Position numbers and translations under genes: made by a program. Positions 18,150 to 26,619 of a stretch of 64,000 nucleotides of DNA are shown here, piece after piece; the first letter of the stretch is position 1; each line of letters begins with the position of its first letter. The notes beneath the pieces are model-generated. The model made no database searches, was not told where the DNA came from, and saw only the letters and a program-made list of their open reading frames with translations. Source of the DNA: Ruminiclostridium herbifermentans (GTDB taxonomy: Bacteria > Bacillota > Clostridia > Acetivibrionales > DSM-1351); the NCBI RefSeq assembly GCF_005473905.2, contig NZ_CP061336.1, positions 2,038,501-2,102,500 on the forward strand, written 5' to 3'.

Positions 18150-19505
18150 TTGACCCATTCGAAAATGAACTTAGATGCATATTCAGCTAGTATGGCAGAG
18201 GTATGTAAAAGTAATTGTAATATAGATAGCAGATTATATGATGAATATGGTGTAAAAAAGGGACTTAGAGATAAAGATGGAACTGGCGTTTTGGCAGGTT
18301 TGACAACAATTTCTGATATACAGGCATATAAAAAAGTTGACGGAAAGAAGGTTCCTTGTGAGGGGAAACTTACATACAGAGGCTATAGTGTTACTGACAT
18401 AGTTAAAGATTTTGTATCTAATAAGCGTTTTGGATTTGAAGAAACTACATATTTACTTTTGTTTGGAAATCTTCCAGATGATAATCAACTTGAAGAATTC
18501 AAGGCTTATATGGCAAAATGCCAGACATTACCAACAAATTTTGTTAGAGATGTTGTAATGAAAGCGCCAAGCAAAGATATTATGAATTCGTTAAGCAAGA
18601 GTATACTTACACTTGCATCATACGATGACAAATCAGAAGATTTATCTATTTCCAATGTTTTGAGGCAGTGTATGATGCTTATCAGCACTTTCCCTATGCT
18701 GGCTGTATACGGCTATCATGCATATAATCATTATGTTCGCCATGGAAGCTTTTACATTCATAGACCAGATAAGAGTTTGTCTACAGCGGAGAATATTCTA
18801 CGTATGCTTAGACCTGATATGAAATATACTGAACTAGAGGCTCAAGTTCTTGATATTGCTTTAGTGTTGCATATGGAGCATGGAGGAGGTAATAACTCTA
18901 CTTTTACAACACATGTTGTAACTTCATCTGGTTCAGATACATATGCAGTTATTGCTGCGGCACTATCTTCATTAAAAGGACCAAAACATGGTGGTGCAAA
19001 TATCAAAGTTGTTGAAATGATGAATGATTTACGAAAAAATGTTTCAGATATTAGTGATGAGCAGGAAGTAAAAAGCTATTTAGAAAGAATTCTTTCAAAA
19101 GATGCTTTTGATAAAAAAGGACTAATATATGGTATGGGTCATGCTGTTTATTCATTATCAGACCCTAGAGCTACGATATTTAAAAGCTTTGTTGAAGAAT
19201 TAGCAGAGCAAAAAGGTAGAGACGAAGACTTCAAGCTATATTCAATGGTAGAAAGACTTGCTCCGCAGGTTATTGCTAAAGGCAGAAAGATATATAAGGG
19301 TGTAAGTGCCAATGTGGATTTTTACAGCGGATTTGTGTATAGTATGCTGGATATACCACTTGAATTGTTTACGCCTATATTTGCAATGGCGAGAATAGTT
19401 GGATGGAGTGCTCACCGTATTGAAGAATTAATAAATGTAGACAAGATTATAAGACCGGCTTATACATCTGTTATTCCGGAAAGAGAGTATTTGCCAAGAA
19501 AATAA
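18150..19505 (+). CDS. Citrate synthase
   Basis: Condenses acetyl-CoA and oxaloacetate to citrate, the entry to the oxidative branch that supplies 2-oxoglutarate in anaerobes. The 451-residue protein has the N-terminal GLTTISDIQAY and YRGYSVTDI phrases, the substrate-binding HMEHGGGNNSTFT, GPKHGGAN, and the catalytic-region GMGHAVYSLSDPRA. The start is a TTG six bases after AAAGGAGGAG. No aconitase or isocitrate dehydrogenase gene follows, so it stands alone under its own promoter at 18073. 2-methylcitrate synthase activity cannot be excluded by sequence. Confidence 0.93.
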   Translation: MTHSKMNLDAYSASMAEVCKSNCNIDSRLYDEYGVKKGLRDKDGTGVLAGLTTISDIQAYKKVDGKKVPCEGKLTYRGYSVTDIVKDFVSNKRFGFEETTYLLLFGNLPDDNQLEEFKAYMAKCQTLPTNFVRDVVMKAPSKDIMNSLSKSILTLASYDDKSEDLSISNVLRQCMMLISTFPMLAVYGYHAYNHYVRHGSFYIHRPDKSLSTAENILRMLRPDMKYTELEAQVLDIALVLHMEHGGGNNSTFTTHVVTSSGSDTYAVIAAALSSLKGPKHGGANIKVVEMMNDLRKNVSDISDEQEVKSYLERILSKDAFDKKGLIYGMGHAVYSLSDPRATIFKSFVEELAEQKGRDEDFKLYSMVERLAPQVIAKGRKIYKGVSANVDFYSGFVYSMLDIPLELFTPIFAMARIVGWSAHRIEELINVDKIIRPAYTSVIPEREYLPRK

Positions 19506-19693
19506 TTTATTTCGAAATAATTTTTATTGAAAATTAATTTAATTGGGAATAATTTTGTTTAGAATGATAATATAAAAATATAAAGAGATGCGTTTTTTGA
19601 TAACCTCAATAAAATAAATTTTGATATTAATGTTTATTTATAATAATCTGTGGTAATAATGTAATATTGAATAAATTGAGGAGGAAATATATT

Positions 19694-20077
19694 ATGAAAA
19701 ATGAACCGAAGTTTTTAATTTGCAAGCATTGTGGAAATATAGTTACATTTATAAATGAATCAGGTGCTTCCCTTATATGTTGTGGGGAAAAAATGACTGA
19801 GGTTTCGCCAAACACAGTTGATGCAGCAGTTGAAAAGCATGTTCCTGTAGTGCTTGTGGATGGAAATACTGTTACCGTTGAGGTGGGAAGTGTAGAACAT
19901 CCTATGGTTCCTGAGCATTTTATTCAATGGATTTATTTAGAAACAGATAAAGGATTCCAAATTAAATATTTAGAACCATCAGAAAAACCAAAGGCAGTAT
20001 TTACATTAAATGGAGAGAAGCTTATTGCCGCTTACGAATATTGCAACCTTCATGGCTTGTGGAAAAAGGAAGCTTAA
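19694..20077 (+). CDS. dfx: Desulfoferrodoxin (superoxide reductase)
   Basis: Reduces superoxide to hydrogen peroxide in anaerobes without producing oxygen. The 127-residue 2Fe form is indicated by an N-terminal desulforedoxin domain with CKHC and CCGE, followed by the catalytic centre with EKHVPV, VEHPMVPEHFI and CNLHGLW, which supply the His4-Cys iron site. The ATG at 19694 follows GAGGAGG; a longer frame upstream starts inside the leader. The electron donor is probably the rubredoxin-containing protein encoded next, about 250 bases downstream. Confidence 0.95.
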   Translation: MKNEPKFLICKHCGNIVTFINESGASLICCGEKMTEVSPNTVDAAVEKHVPVVLVDGNTVTVEVGSVEHPMVPEHFIQWIYLETDKGFQIKYLEPSEKPKAVFTLNGEKLIAAYEYCNLHGLWKKEA

Positions 20078-20174
20078 CAAGCTTTTAAGCTGATTTGAAT
20101 GTAGTTTGGGTTAAATATTATTGGATTATTGTTGATCGAAAAAGAATTTTGATTGTATAAAGTTTTTTCTAGTT

Positions 20175-20242
20175 AGCCTTTAAAACAAAACTATCTGCAG
20201 ATATTATCGGATATTTAGCTGATAGATTTTGTTTTTTAGGCT
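20175..20242 (+). terminator. Long hairpin, probable terminator of dfx
   Basis: AGCCTTTAAAACAAAACTAT pairs with the segment around GATAGATTTTGTTTTTTAGG on the other arm, giving a stem of about 20 pairs with few mismatches. The T-rich run is inside the right arm, so termination efficiency is a guess. Confidence 0.55.
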
Positions 20243-20328
20243 ACTGTGTGAAGAATTTTATCAAATAAGTATCACCATAGAGTGTTTATTAATATTGCTT
20301 ATTTATATTGTAGGCGGGGGAGGAACAT

Positions 20329-20988
20329 ATGAATCAAAATGCATTTTGGAATCTGTCTTATGGTGTTTATATTATTACTGTGTGGGATGGTGAACGTCCA
20401 ACAGGTTGTACTGCAAATTGTGTTATGCAAATTACAGCTGAACCGCCAACTATAGCTGTTAGTATAAATCATGACAATTATACTAATCAATGCATTAATA
20501 AGACAGGAAGATTTGCTATTTCAATTTTAGCATATAACTCAGATCCGTCAATTATTGGTACTTTTGGTTTTCAATCTGGAAAATTAGTCAATAAATTTGA
20601 TATGGTCAGATTTGAAAAGCTGGGAGAAATGCCGATAGTCAAGGATGGATGTGCTTATATAACTTGTGAAGTAATTAATAAGATGGAAACAGATACGCAT
20701 ACTGTTTTTTTAGGTAAGGTTTTAGATGCCGATGTACTTTCTAATGAAGAACCTATTACTTATTCTTATTACCATAAGGTTTTAAAAGGTAAGAGTCCCA
20801 AGAATGCACCAACATATATTGCTGATGACAAAAAAGAAGACAAAGACATCAAGCAAGAGTCTGAAAAATACATTTGCAGTATTTGTAAGTATGAATATAC
20901 AGGAGACATTCCCTTTGAGGAATTACCCGAGGACTATAAATGTCCTATATGCGGACAACCTAAATCAGTATTTAAGAAGAAAGAATAA
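20329..20988 (+). CDS. Flavin reductase-rubredoxin fusion (high-molecular-weight rubredoxin)
   Basis: A 219-residue fusion of an FMN-binding flavin reductase-like domain (about 1-155, with [10 protein letters not shown] and [14 protein letters not shown]) and a C-terminal rubredoxin ([13 protein letters not shown], then [10 protein letters not shown]) with four Cys for one iron. Such proteins pass electrons from NAD(P)H-linked partners to flavodiiron oxygen reductases or superoxide reductase. It lies between desulfoferrodoxin and hemerythrin genes, which supports a role in oxygen and ROS defence. The ATG follows GGGGGAGG. A strong terminator follows eight bases after the stop. Confidence 0.9.
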   Translation: MNQNAFWNLSYGVYIITVWDGERPTGCTANCVMQITAEPPTIAVSINHDNYTNQCINKTGRFAISILAYNSDPSIIGTFGFQSGKLVNKFDMVRFEKLGEMPIVKDGCAYITCEVINKMETDTHTVFLGKVLDADVLSNEEPITYSYYHKVLKGKSPKNAPTYIADDKKEDKDIKQESEKYICSICKYEYTGDIPFEELPEDYKCPICGQPKSVFKKKE

Positions 20989-20995
20989 AATAAAT

Positions 20996-21044
20996 AAGGT
21001 TTTCTGGAATAGATTGCATGTATTATTTCGGAAAACCTTTTTAT
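20996..21044 (+). terminator. Intrinsic terminator behind the rubredoxin fusion
   Basis: AAGGTTTTCTGGAATA pairs with TATTTCGGAAAACCTT and is followed by TTTTTATT. Confidence 0.85.
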
Positions 21045-21284
21045 TATGGATTTATATTCTATTGTTGAGAGCATTCCTAAATTATTTATCAACTTCTGTA
21101 GTTAAAATCGTATAGTTAAAATTAGCGGTGTGGCAACCAACCTAAAAAATCTTTATTATGAGTATTTATTCGGAACTTTAATTGCTCAGACTAAGAATTC
21201 TACATACTTTAAAAAGCAAAGAGCCAATCACTCGTTAAATAAAGAAAGTTGATTATATAAATTTAGAAATAACTCAAAATATGC

Positions 21285-21674
21285 TCATTTGCCAATTACT
21301 GTGTCCTGCTTTAAAATATGATTTACAAGCCATGCAGTTAAGAAATCCAGCAGCTTTAATAGGGCATCCTTCTGATTATTATCAATATGTTCATAATCAA
21401 TGCTATTTATTTTTTCAATAAAATCATTGTGTTCTACCTTGTGTGACAAAAATTTTTTGTATCCAATGCTTTTCATATATTCTTCTTCGTGATTAAAATG
21501 ATATTTTGTGTAATCTTTTAATTCATTGATTACCTTCAATATGTAGTCATACATATCTTCTATAAATTGGTTTGTCAACAAATCATAACATTCATTTGCT
21601 ATAGCAAATAGCTTTGTGTGTTCCTCATCAATAAAATCAATTCCGGTAAAATATTCTGGTTTCATTTCATACAT
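21285..21674 (-). CDS. Bacteriohemerythrin
   Basis: An oxygen-binding non-heme diiron protein of 129 residues. The ligand pattern is complete: IDEEHTKLF, YHFNHEEEYM, SHKVEHNDF and WLVNHILKQD, supplying the His and Glu/Asp residues of the diiron site. The start at 21674 has GGTGGG six bases upstream; the ATG two codons earlier is too close to that box. It converges with the dfx/rubredoxin group and probably supplies or scavenges oxygen in the same stress response. Confidence 0.92.
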   Translation of the reverse strand: MYEMKPEYFTGIDFIDEEHTKLFAIANECYDLLTNQFIEDMYDYILKVINELKDYTKYHFNHEEEYMKSIGYKKFLSHKVEHNDFIEKINSIDYEHIDNNQKDALLKLLDFLTAWLVNHILKQDTVIGK

Positions 21675-22131
21675 AGTCATCCCACCTATTCTGTAAAGTA
21701 TTTTTATGAATTATATATGCCTAATTTGCTTGGTAAAATGTCTTATCACATTTTAATGCTGCATTATAGGCAGTGGAGTAATACTTAAATATTATTCAAA
21801 CTGTAGAAACTCAATATACAGAGTAACCAGTTTAGTATCAATTTAAATATTGCTTTCTAATGAGTTGTTACTATTTTACACTATAATAATCAATTTTGTA
21901 AAGTTAGATAAATGTAAAGGTGTTAATATTCGATCTATTAAATTAGCTTATTAAATAGGTGTTCAAATTTAAATATGGTTTGATGATGAAACTACTAAAA
22001 AGTATATTTGCTGCTTACATGATGAACTTTCTAGTATCAAAAAACTTAAGCGTTTTGGTCAATATGTATGATATTTACTTTTGAGTTATTTCAGTTAATA
22101 GTGGTTCATTTCTCATAACTCTAAAATGCAA
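21675..22131. other. Divergent intergenic region
   Basis: AT-rich spacer between the hemerythrin gene and the sugar importer. I see no reading frame or RNA motif apart from the inverted repeat listed at 22132. Confidence 0.35.
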
Positions 22132-22169
22132 TTTATACTATAAATTATATGAAATATTTATAGTATAAA
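22132..22169 (+). promoter_or_regulatory. 14-bp perfect inverted repeat upstream of the sugar importer
   Basis: TTTATACTATAAAT and ATTTATAGTATAAA are exact complements with a ten-base spacer, ending 81 bases before the first permease gene. A similar half (CAATATACTATATTG) lies ahead of the GH31 gene at about 35318. It could be an operator for the locus regulator or a leader hairpin. Confidence 0.45.
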
Positions 22170-22250
22170 TCTAATGTGTTAAATGGTAGCATTTAGTTGT
22201 AACATTAAGTTATTTACAATTATAGCAGATTTGGTTTCAGGGGGTAAAAG

Positions 22251-23207
22251 ATGCGGCAATCAATAGTACTAAATACTGAGAAGGTTACGATAAAAAAGAA
22301 AAAGAAAAATGCTGAAGGAAAAAAAATGTTCCTTTACATATTACCGTTCTTAATTTTGTCCTTTGCATTTTCATATTTTCCATTGTATGGATGGGTTTAT
22401 GCTTTCTTTGATTATAAGCCGCCGCTGAACTTATCTCAATGTGATTTCGTAGGGCTGAAATGGTTCAAAATGTTGTTTACAAATTCGACACAGATAAAGC
22501 AGCTTGCAAAAGTAATGACTAATACCTTTGCTATAAGTGGCTTAGGATTAGCTACTTCCTTTTTGCCTGTGTTTTTTGCCATTTTGCTCAATGAAATTAA
22601 AGTCAAATGGTTTAAAAGAACAGTTCAGACTTTAACTACACTTCCTAACTTTATCAGTTGGGTTATGGTGTTCTCAGCGGCATTCAGCTTATTTTCTGCG
22701 ACTGGCATGGTAAATTCCTTTTTAATAGACTTGGGAATTATCACAGAGCCAATTAAATTTTTAGACAGTGATTCCCATACATGGCTCGCTATGCTACTTT
22801 GGAGTACTTGGAAGGGCTTAGGATGGGGAGCCATTATGTATCTTGCAGCCATTGCTGGTATTGATCAAGAGTTGTATGAGGCAGCAAGGGTTGATGGTGC
22901 TGGACGTTTTAGATTGATGATACATATTACACTACCTGCATTGATGCCTACCTTCTTTGTATTGGCAATGCTGTCAATAGCCAATTTCCTTAACAATGGA
23001 TTGGATCAATATTATGTATTTCAAAATTCATTTAATAAACAGCATATTCAGGTTCTTGATTTATATGTGTACAATATTGGAATAGGCGGAGGTAATAGTC
23101 CTTCACTGGCAACGGCAATTGGAATGTTAAAGAGTATTGTCAGCATTACACTGTTAGCGGGAGTAAACTTATTATCTAAGAAGGTACGCGGTGAATCTAT
23201 TATTTAG
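22251..23207 (+). CDS. ABC sugar importer permease, LplB/UgpA type
   Basis: A 318-residue inner-membrane permease of the binding-protein-dependent family used for oligosaccharides. Six hydrophobic segments are visible, and the ATPase-contact EAA loop reads YEAARVDGAGRFRLMIHITLP near residues 205-225, given here in part as EAARVDGAGRFRLMIHI. ATG follows GGGGG. With the next two genes it forms an LplB-LplC-lipoprotein importer. No ATPase gene is present; such importers commonly use a shared MsmX-type ATPase encoded elsewhere. Confidence 0.92.
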   Translation: MRQSIVLNTEKVTIKKKKKNAEGKKMFLYILPFLILSFAFSYFPLYGWVYAFFDYKPPLNLSQCDFVGLKWFKMLFTNSTQIKQLAKVMTNTFAISGLGLATSFLPVFFAILLNEIKVKWFKRTVQTLTTLPNFISWVMVFSAAFSLFSATGMVNSFLIDLGIITEPIKFLDSDSHTWLAMLLWSTWKGLGWGAIMYLAAIAGIDQELYEAARVDGAGRFRLMIHITLPALMPTFFVLAMLSIANFLNNGLDQYYVFQNSFNKQHIQVLDLYVYNIGIGGGNSPSLATAIGMLKSIVSITLLAGVNLLSKKVRGESII

Positions 23208-23271
23208 CAGCATAAAGTCAATTGCTATAGGCGAATTTGAAACTGTCCCTATAATTTAGAAAGGAAATGTG

Positions 23272-24189
23272 ATGATTTCAATGTCTAAAAAAAATAAACT
23301 TACAACAAATGATATAATATTTTCAGTTGTTAATTATACTGTATTTACTTTAATTACAATACTTTGTATATATCCTTTTTATTACTTGGTTATTAATACA
23401 ATTAGTGCAAATGACTTAAGCGCAAATGGTGCAATTAATTTTTTGCCTAAACAGATACATTTTAAAAATTACATAGAAGTATTCAAATTAAAAGGGTTAC
23501 TACCTGCTGCGGGTATATCTTTAGCAAGAACAGCAATCGGAACCTCATTAACTGTGCTGGTTTCTGGATTTTTAGGATTTATGTTTACCCAGCACAAAAT
23601 GTGGGCTAGAAAGTTTTGGTACCGATTTATTGTTATTACGATGTATTTCAATGCTGGATTGATTCCTATGTTTATAACCATGGATACTCTGCATCTTACA
23701 AACAATTTCTTAGTGTACATTCTTCCGGCTATTGTACAGCCATTTAATATCATACTTGCAAAAACTTATATAGAATCTATACCAACTTCACTTCAGGAAG
23801 CAGCAGAGATGGATGGCGCAGGTATTATTACTGTGTTTAGTAAAGTCATTTTGCCAACTAGTAAACCCATTTTGGCTACTATTGCAATCTTTTCGGCTGT
23901 AGCACAATGGAATTCTTTTCAGGATACTTTGATTTATGTAACGGATCAAAAATTATATTCTTTGCAATACTTGCTATATTGCTATATTAATCAAGCAAAT
24001 TCTCTGAAAGCTTTGATTATGAACAGTATGGGGTCATCCAATAATTTAATGGTTTTAGCAACTCAGCAGACACCAACTTCTATCCGAATGACAGTAACTG
24101 TTATAGTAGTATTGCCAATATTATTTGTTTACCCAATCTTCCAAAAATATTTTGTAAAAGGTATTATGATTGGGGCTGTTAAGGGTTAA
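23272..24189 (+). CDS. ABC sugar importer permease, LplC/YtcP type
   Basis: A 305-residue partner permease with six hydrophobic segments. The EAA loop is LQEAAEMDGAGIITVFSKVI, near residue 180. Family-typical closing words are KGIMIGAVKG. The ATG at 23272 has AAAGGA six bases upstream; GTG 23269 and ATG 23281 are alternatives. It is 64 bases behind the first permease and 79 bases ahead of the binding lipoprotein, so the three are one operon. Confidence 0.92.
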   Translation: MISMSKKNKLTTNDIIFSVVNYTVFTLITILCIYPFYYLVINTISANDLSANGAINFLPKQIHFKNYIEVFKLKGLLPAAGISLARTAIGTSLTVLVSGFLGFMFTQHKMWARKFWYRFIVITMYFNAGLIPMFITMDTLHLTNNFLVYILPAIVQPFNIILAKTYIESIPTSLQEAAEMDGAGIITVFSKVILPTSKPILATIAIFSAVAQWNSFQDTLIYVTDQKLYSLQYLLYCYINQANSLKALIMNSMGSSNNLMVLATQQTPTSIRMTVTVIVVLPILFVYPIFQKYFVKGIMIGAVKG

Positions 24190-24268
24190 TAAAGAGCAAA
24201 ACAAAATAAATGAATATTATTTATTTTGCTAATTATAAGTATTTTTATTAAAGTAGGAGGATTAAGAA

Positions 24269-26047
24269 ATGAAAAAGAAGTTATTGAGTGTGTTATTATC
24301 TGGAATACTAATGACATCAGTGCTTGTTGGCTGCGGTGATACGTCTGCAGACAAAGCTGAAAACAAAACAGCGCCGAAAACAGTAGACAGCACAGCAACT
24401 GGGGCCGCTAAATATCCAGAGTTTCTCACTGTTGATGTATTTGACAGCTTAGCAAATTATCAGGGGATAATGTCAGGCTGGTATGCAAAAATAGTAAAAG
24501 AAAAATTCAACATGGAACTTAATATAATAGCACCTAATGTGGCAGGCGGTGGTGATACTTTGTTCCAGACACGTTCTGCTGCGGGAGAATTGGGAGATTT
24601 AATTATTATTAGTGCAGAAAGCGGCAGAATGCAAGATGTTGTTACAGCAGGTTTATTATATGATGTTACAGATTTGTTTGCGTCAAGAAAAAATATATCA
24701 AAATATAAAGCAGCAATAGATTCATTAAATAGCATGGTTGATGGAGACAGAGTTTATGGAATTCCAGCGTCTGTTTCTGAGCAGCCTGCTACAACGCCTT
24801 CAGAAGGTCTTGATTTAACATTTGGTCCATATGTTCGTTGGGATGCATACAAGTTAGCAGGATATCCTCAAATCAAAACATTAGAGGATTTGCTGCCAGT
24901 TTTTAAAGCAATGCAGAAGGCAGTACCAACTAGTAAATCAGGGAAAAAGACATATGCTATCTCATTATTTAAAGATTGGGACGGCAACATGATGTGTATG
25001 GCAAAACAGCCAACTTGTCTGTATGGATATGATGAGTTGGGATTTGTATTAGCAAAGGCAGATGGTTCTGATTATCAGAGTATTATTGATTCAGATTCAA
25101 TGTATAGCAGAGTGTTGAAATTCTATTATGATGCAAATAAGGAAGGTCTTGTTGACCCTGAATCTACAACACAGAGTTACGATACTATGTACACAAAATA
25201 TCAGGATGGACAAATTTTATATTCACCATGGCCATGGTTGGGTCAGTCTGCATTTAATACTCCTGAAAATAAAGCAGAAGGTAAGGGCTTTATGATTGCT
25301 CCTATTGATGATATGAAGATTTTCTCTTATGGCTGCAGACCAGTTGGAGATAAGACCTTTATGGCTATCGGAAGCAAAGCGGAAGACCCTGAAAGATTAG
25401 CGGACTTCATTGACTGGTTATACTCTCCAGAAGGAGTTCTTATATCCTGTACTCAAAACATAGGTTCAAGTGGTCCAGAAGGCTTAACTTGGGAAATGGT
25501 TGATGGTAAACCTGCTTTAACTGAATTTGGTTGGAAAGCTTTCTATGAAGGCGGTAACACTCCAGTACCTGAAGAATGGGGTGGAGGTACATGGAAAGAT
25601 GGTGTTTCTGCATTAAATTTTGTTACTGTATTGCCAAGTGATATTAATCCAAATACAGGGGTTCCATATAACTATACTCTGTGGGATTCTGTATTAGAGA
25701 AGAATAAAACTGCTCTCGATGAGGATTGGCAGGCAAAGATGGGTGCTAAGACTACACTTGAATACCTAGAAAAAAATAATCAAGTACTTGTAGCTCCTGG
25801 AAGCAGCTATATAGCTCCAGCCGAGGATTCAGAAATCAAGACATTAAGAGGACAATGCAGATCCATTATTGTTGAGTACTCATGGAAAATGGTATTTGCA
25901 TCAAGTGATGATGAATTCTATAGTTTACAAAAAGAGATGCAGGAAACTGTAAAGGGTCTTGGTTATGATAAAGTATTAGCAATAGACATGAAAAATGCTA
26001 AGGATCAGAATGCAGCAAGAGTAGCTGCAGCAGCTGCGTCAAAATAA
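24269..26047 (+). CDS. Extracellular oligosaccharide-binding lipoprotein
   Basis: A 592-residue solute-binding protein of the LipO/YtcQ type (family 1-like). The N-terminus is a lipoprotein signal with lipobox LVGC (Cys22), so it would be tethered outside the membrane. A Thr/Ala-rich linker follows. Large size and aromatic-rich stretches (YSPWPWLGQSAFNTP, PEEWGGGTWKDG) fit binding of a sizeable sugar. It is the third gene of the importer, with GGAGG before the ATG. Xyloglucan oligosaccharide as ligand is inferred only from the downstream enzymes. Confidence 0.9.
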   Translation: MKKKLLSVLLSGILMTSVLVGCGDTSADKAENKTAPKTVDSTATGAAKYPEFLTVDVFDSLANYQGIMSGWYAKIVKEKFNMELNIIAPNVAGGGDTLFQTRSAAGELGDLIIISAESGRMQDVVTAGLLYDVTDLFASRKNISKYKAAIDSLNSMVDGDRVYGIPASVSEQPATTPSEGLDLTFGPYVRWDAYKLAGYPQIKTLEDLLPVFKAMQKAVPTSKSGKKTYAISLFKDWDGNMMCMAKQPTCLYGYDELGFVLAKADGSDYQSIIDSDSMYSRVLKFYYDANKEGLVDPESTTQSYDTMYTKYQDGQILYSPWPWLGQSAFNTPENKAEGKGFMIAPIDDMKIFSYGCRPVGDKTFMAIGSKAEDPERLADFIDWLYSPEGVLISCTQNIGSSGPEGLTWEMVDGKPALTEFGWKAFYEGGNTPVPEEWGGGTWKDGVSALNFVTVLPSDINPNTGVPYNYTLWDSVLEKNKTALDEDWQAKMGAKTTLEYLEKNNQVLVAPGSSYIAPAEDSEIKTLRGQCRSIIVEYSWKMVFASSDDEFYSLQKEMQETVKGLGYDKVLAIDMKNAKDQNAARVAAAAASK

Positions 26048-26174
26048 TTTTGTACATATAAACTATAGAAGCAATTAAAAGAGAACTTCCTAAAACTAGA
26101 GGATTATTGCTAGCCAAGAAAAAATGAGAATGTTGCGAAATAACATTTTCTGTATACTGATGTCTTGTTGCATG

Positions 26175-26413
26175 AAATAGTACAAAGTAGCAATATAATC
26201 TAATTGCGAAGTTCGATTAGAAATTGATGCTAGAATTAGTAGGTGAAGAACAAGTATTGTATCCGACACAGATACAGGATGTAGCTGTGAGTATTGAGCC
26301 GAGACAGGATGCCTTGGTCATACGTTCGGCTAAAGTACTTGTTTTTCACCGTAATTATTTCAGCGTCAATTTCGTGAGTGAGCATTAGATTATACTACAC
26401 GGGAGTACTATTT
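26175..26413 (+). repeat. Palindromic repeat family 1, complete copy A
   Basis: The element begins AAATAGTAC and ends GTACTATTT. Its two halves are imperfect inverted copies: ATTGATGCTAGAATTAGTAG on the left answers to the complement around CAGCGTCAATTTCGTGAG on the right, and GAACAAGTATTG to the complement of CTAAAGTACTTGTTTTTC. An outer inverted pair (TGAGAATGTTGCGAAA from 26125, ACAACATCTCACATT to 26465) may extend it to about 340 bases. It fills most of the 570-base gap between the binding protein and GH42 genes. Confidence 0.8.
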
Positions 26414-26619
26414 AGGCAGTTTACTTGTTTATTTATTATTTCTTGTTTTACAACATCTCACATTGTTTTCAGACGATATTAATATCTCATGTTTGGCATA
26501 CTCACTGCTGATGTAGTGTAATTTTTTAAAATTAAATTTATTTTATGCTAGGCTTTATAAAGCATAATTGAATTTGATAAATTAAATTCGATAGTAAGTT
26601 TTTTTGAAAGGATAACCAT

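Noticed and set aside
20804-21115. Plus-strand frame overlapping the rubredoxin domain.
   Set aside because: It overlaps a certain rubredoxin in another frame and runs through its terminator.
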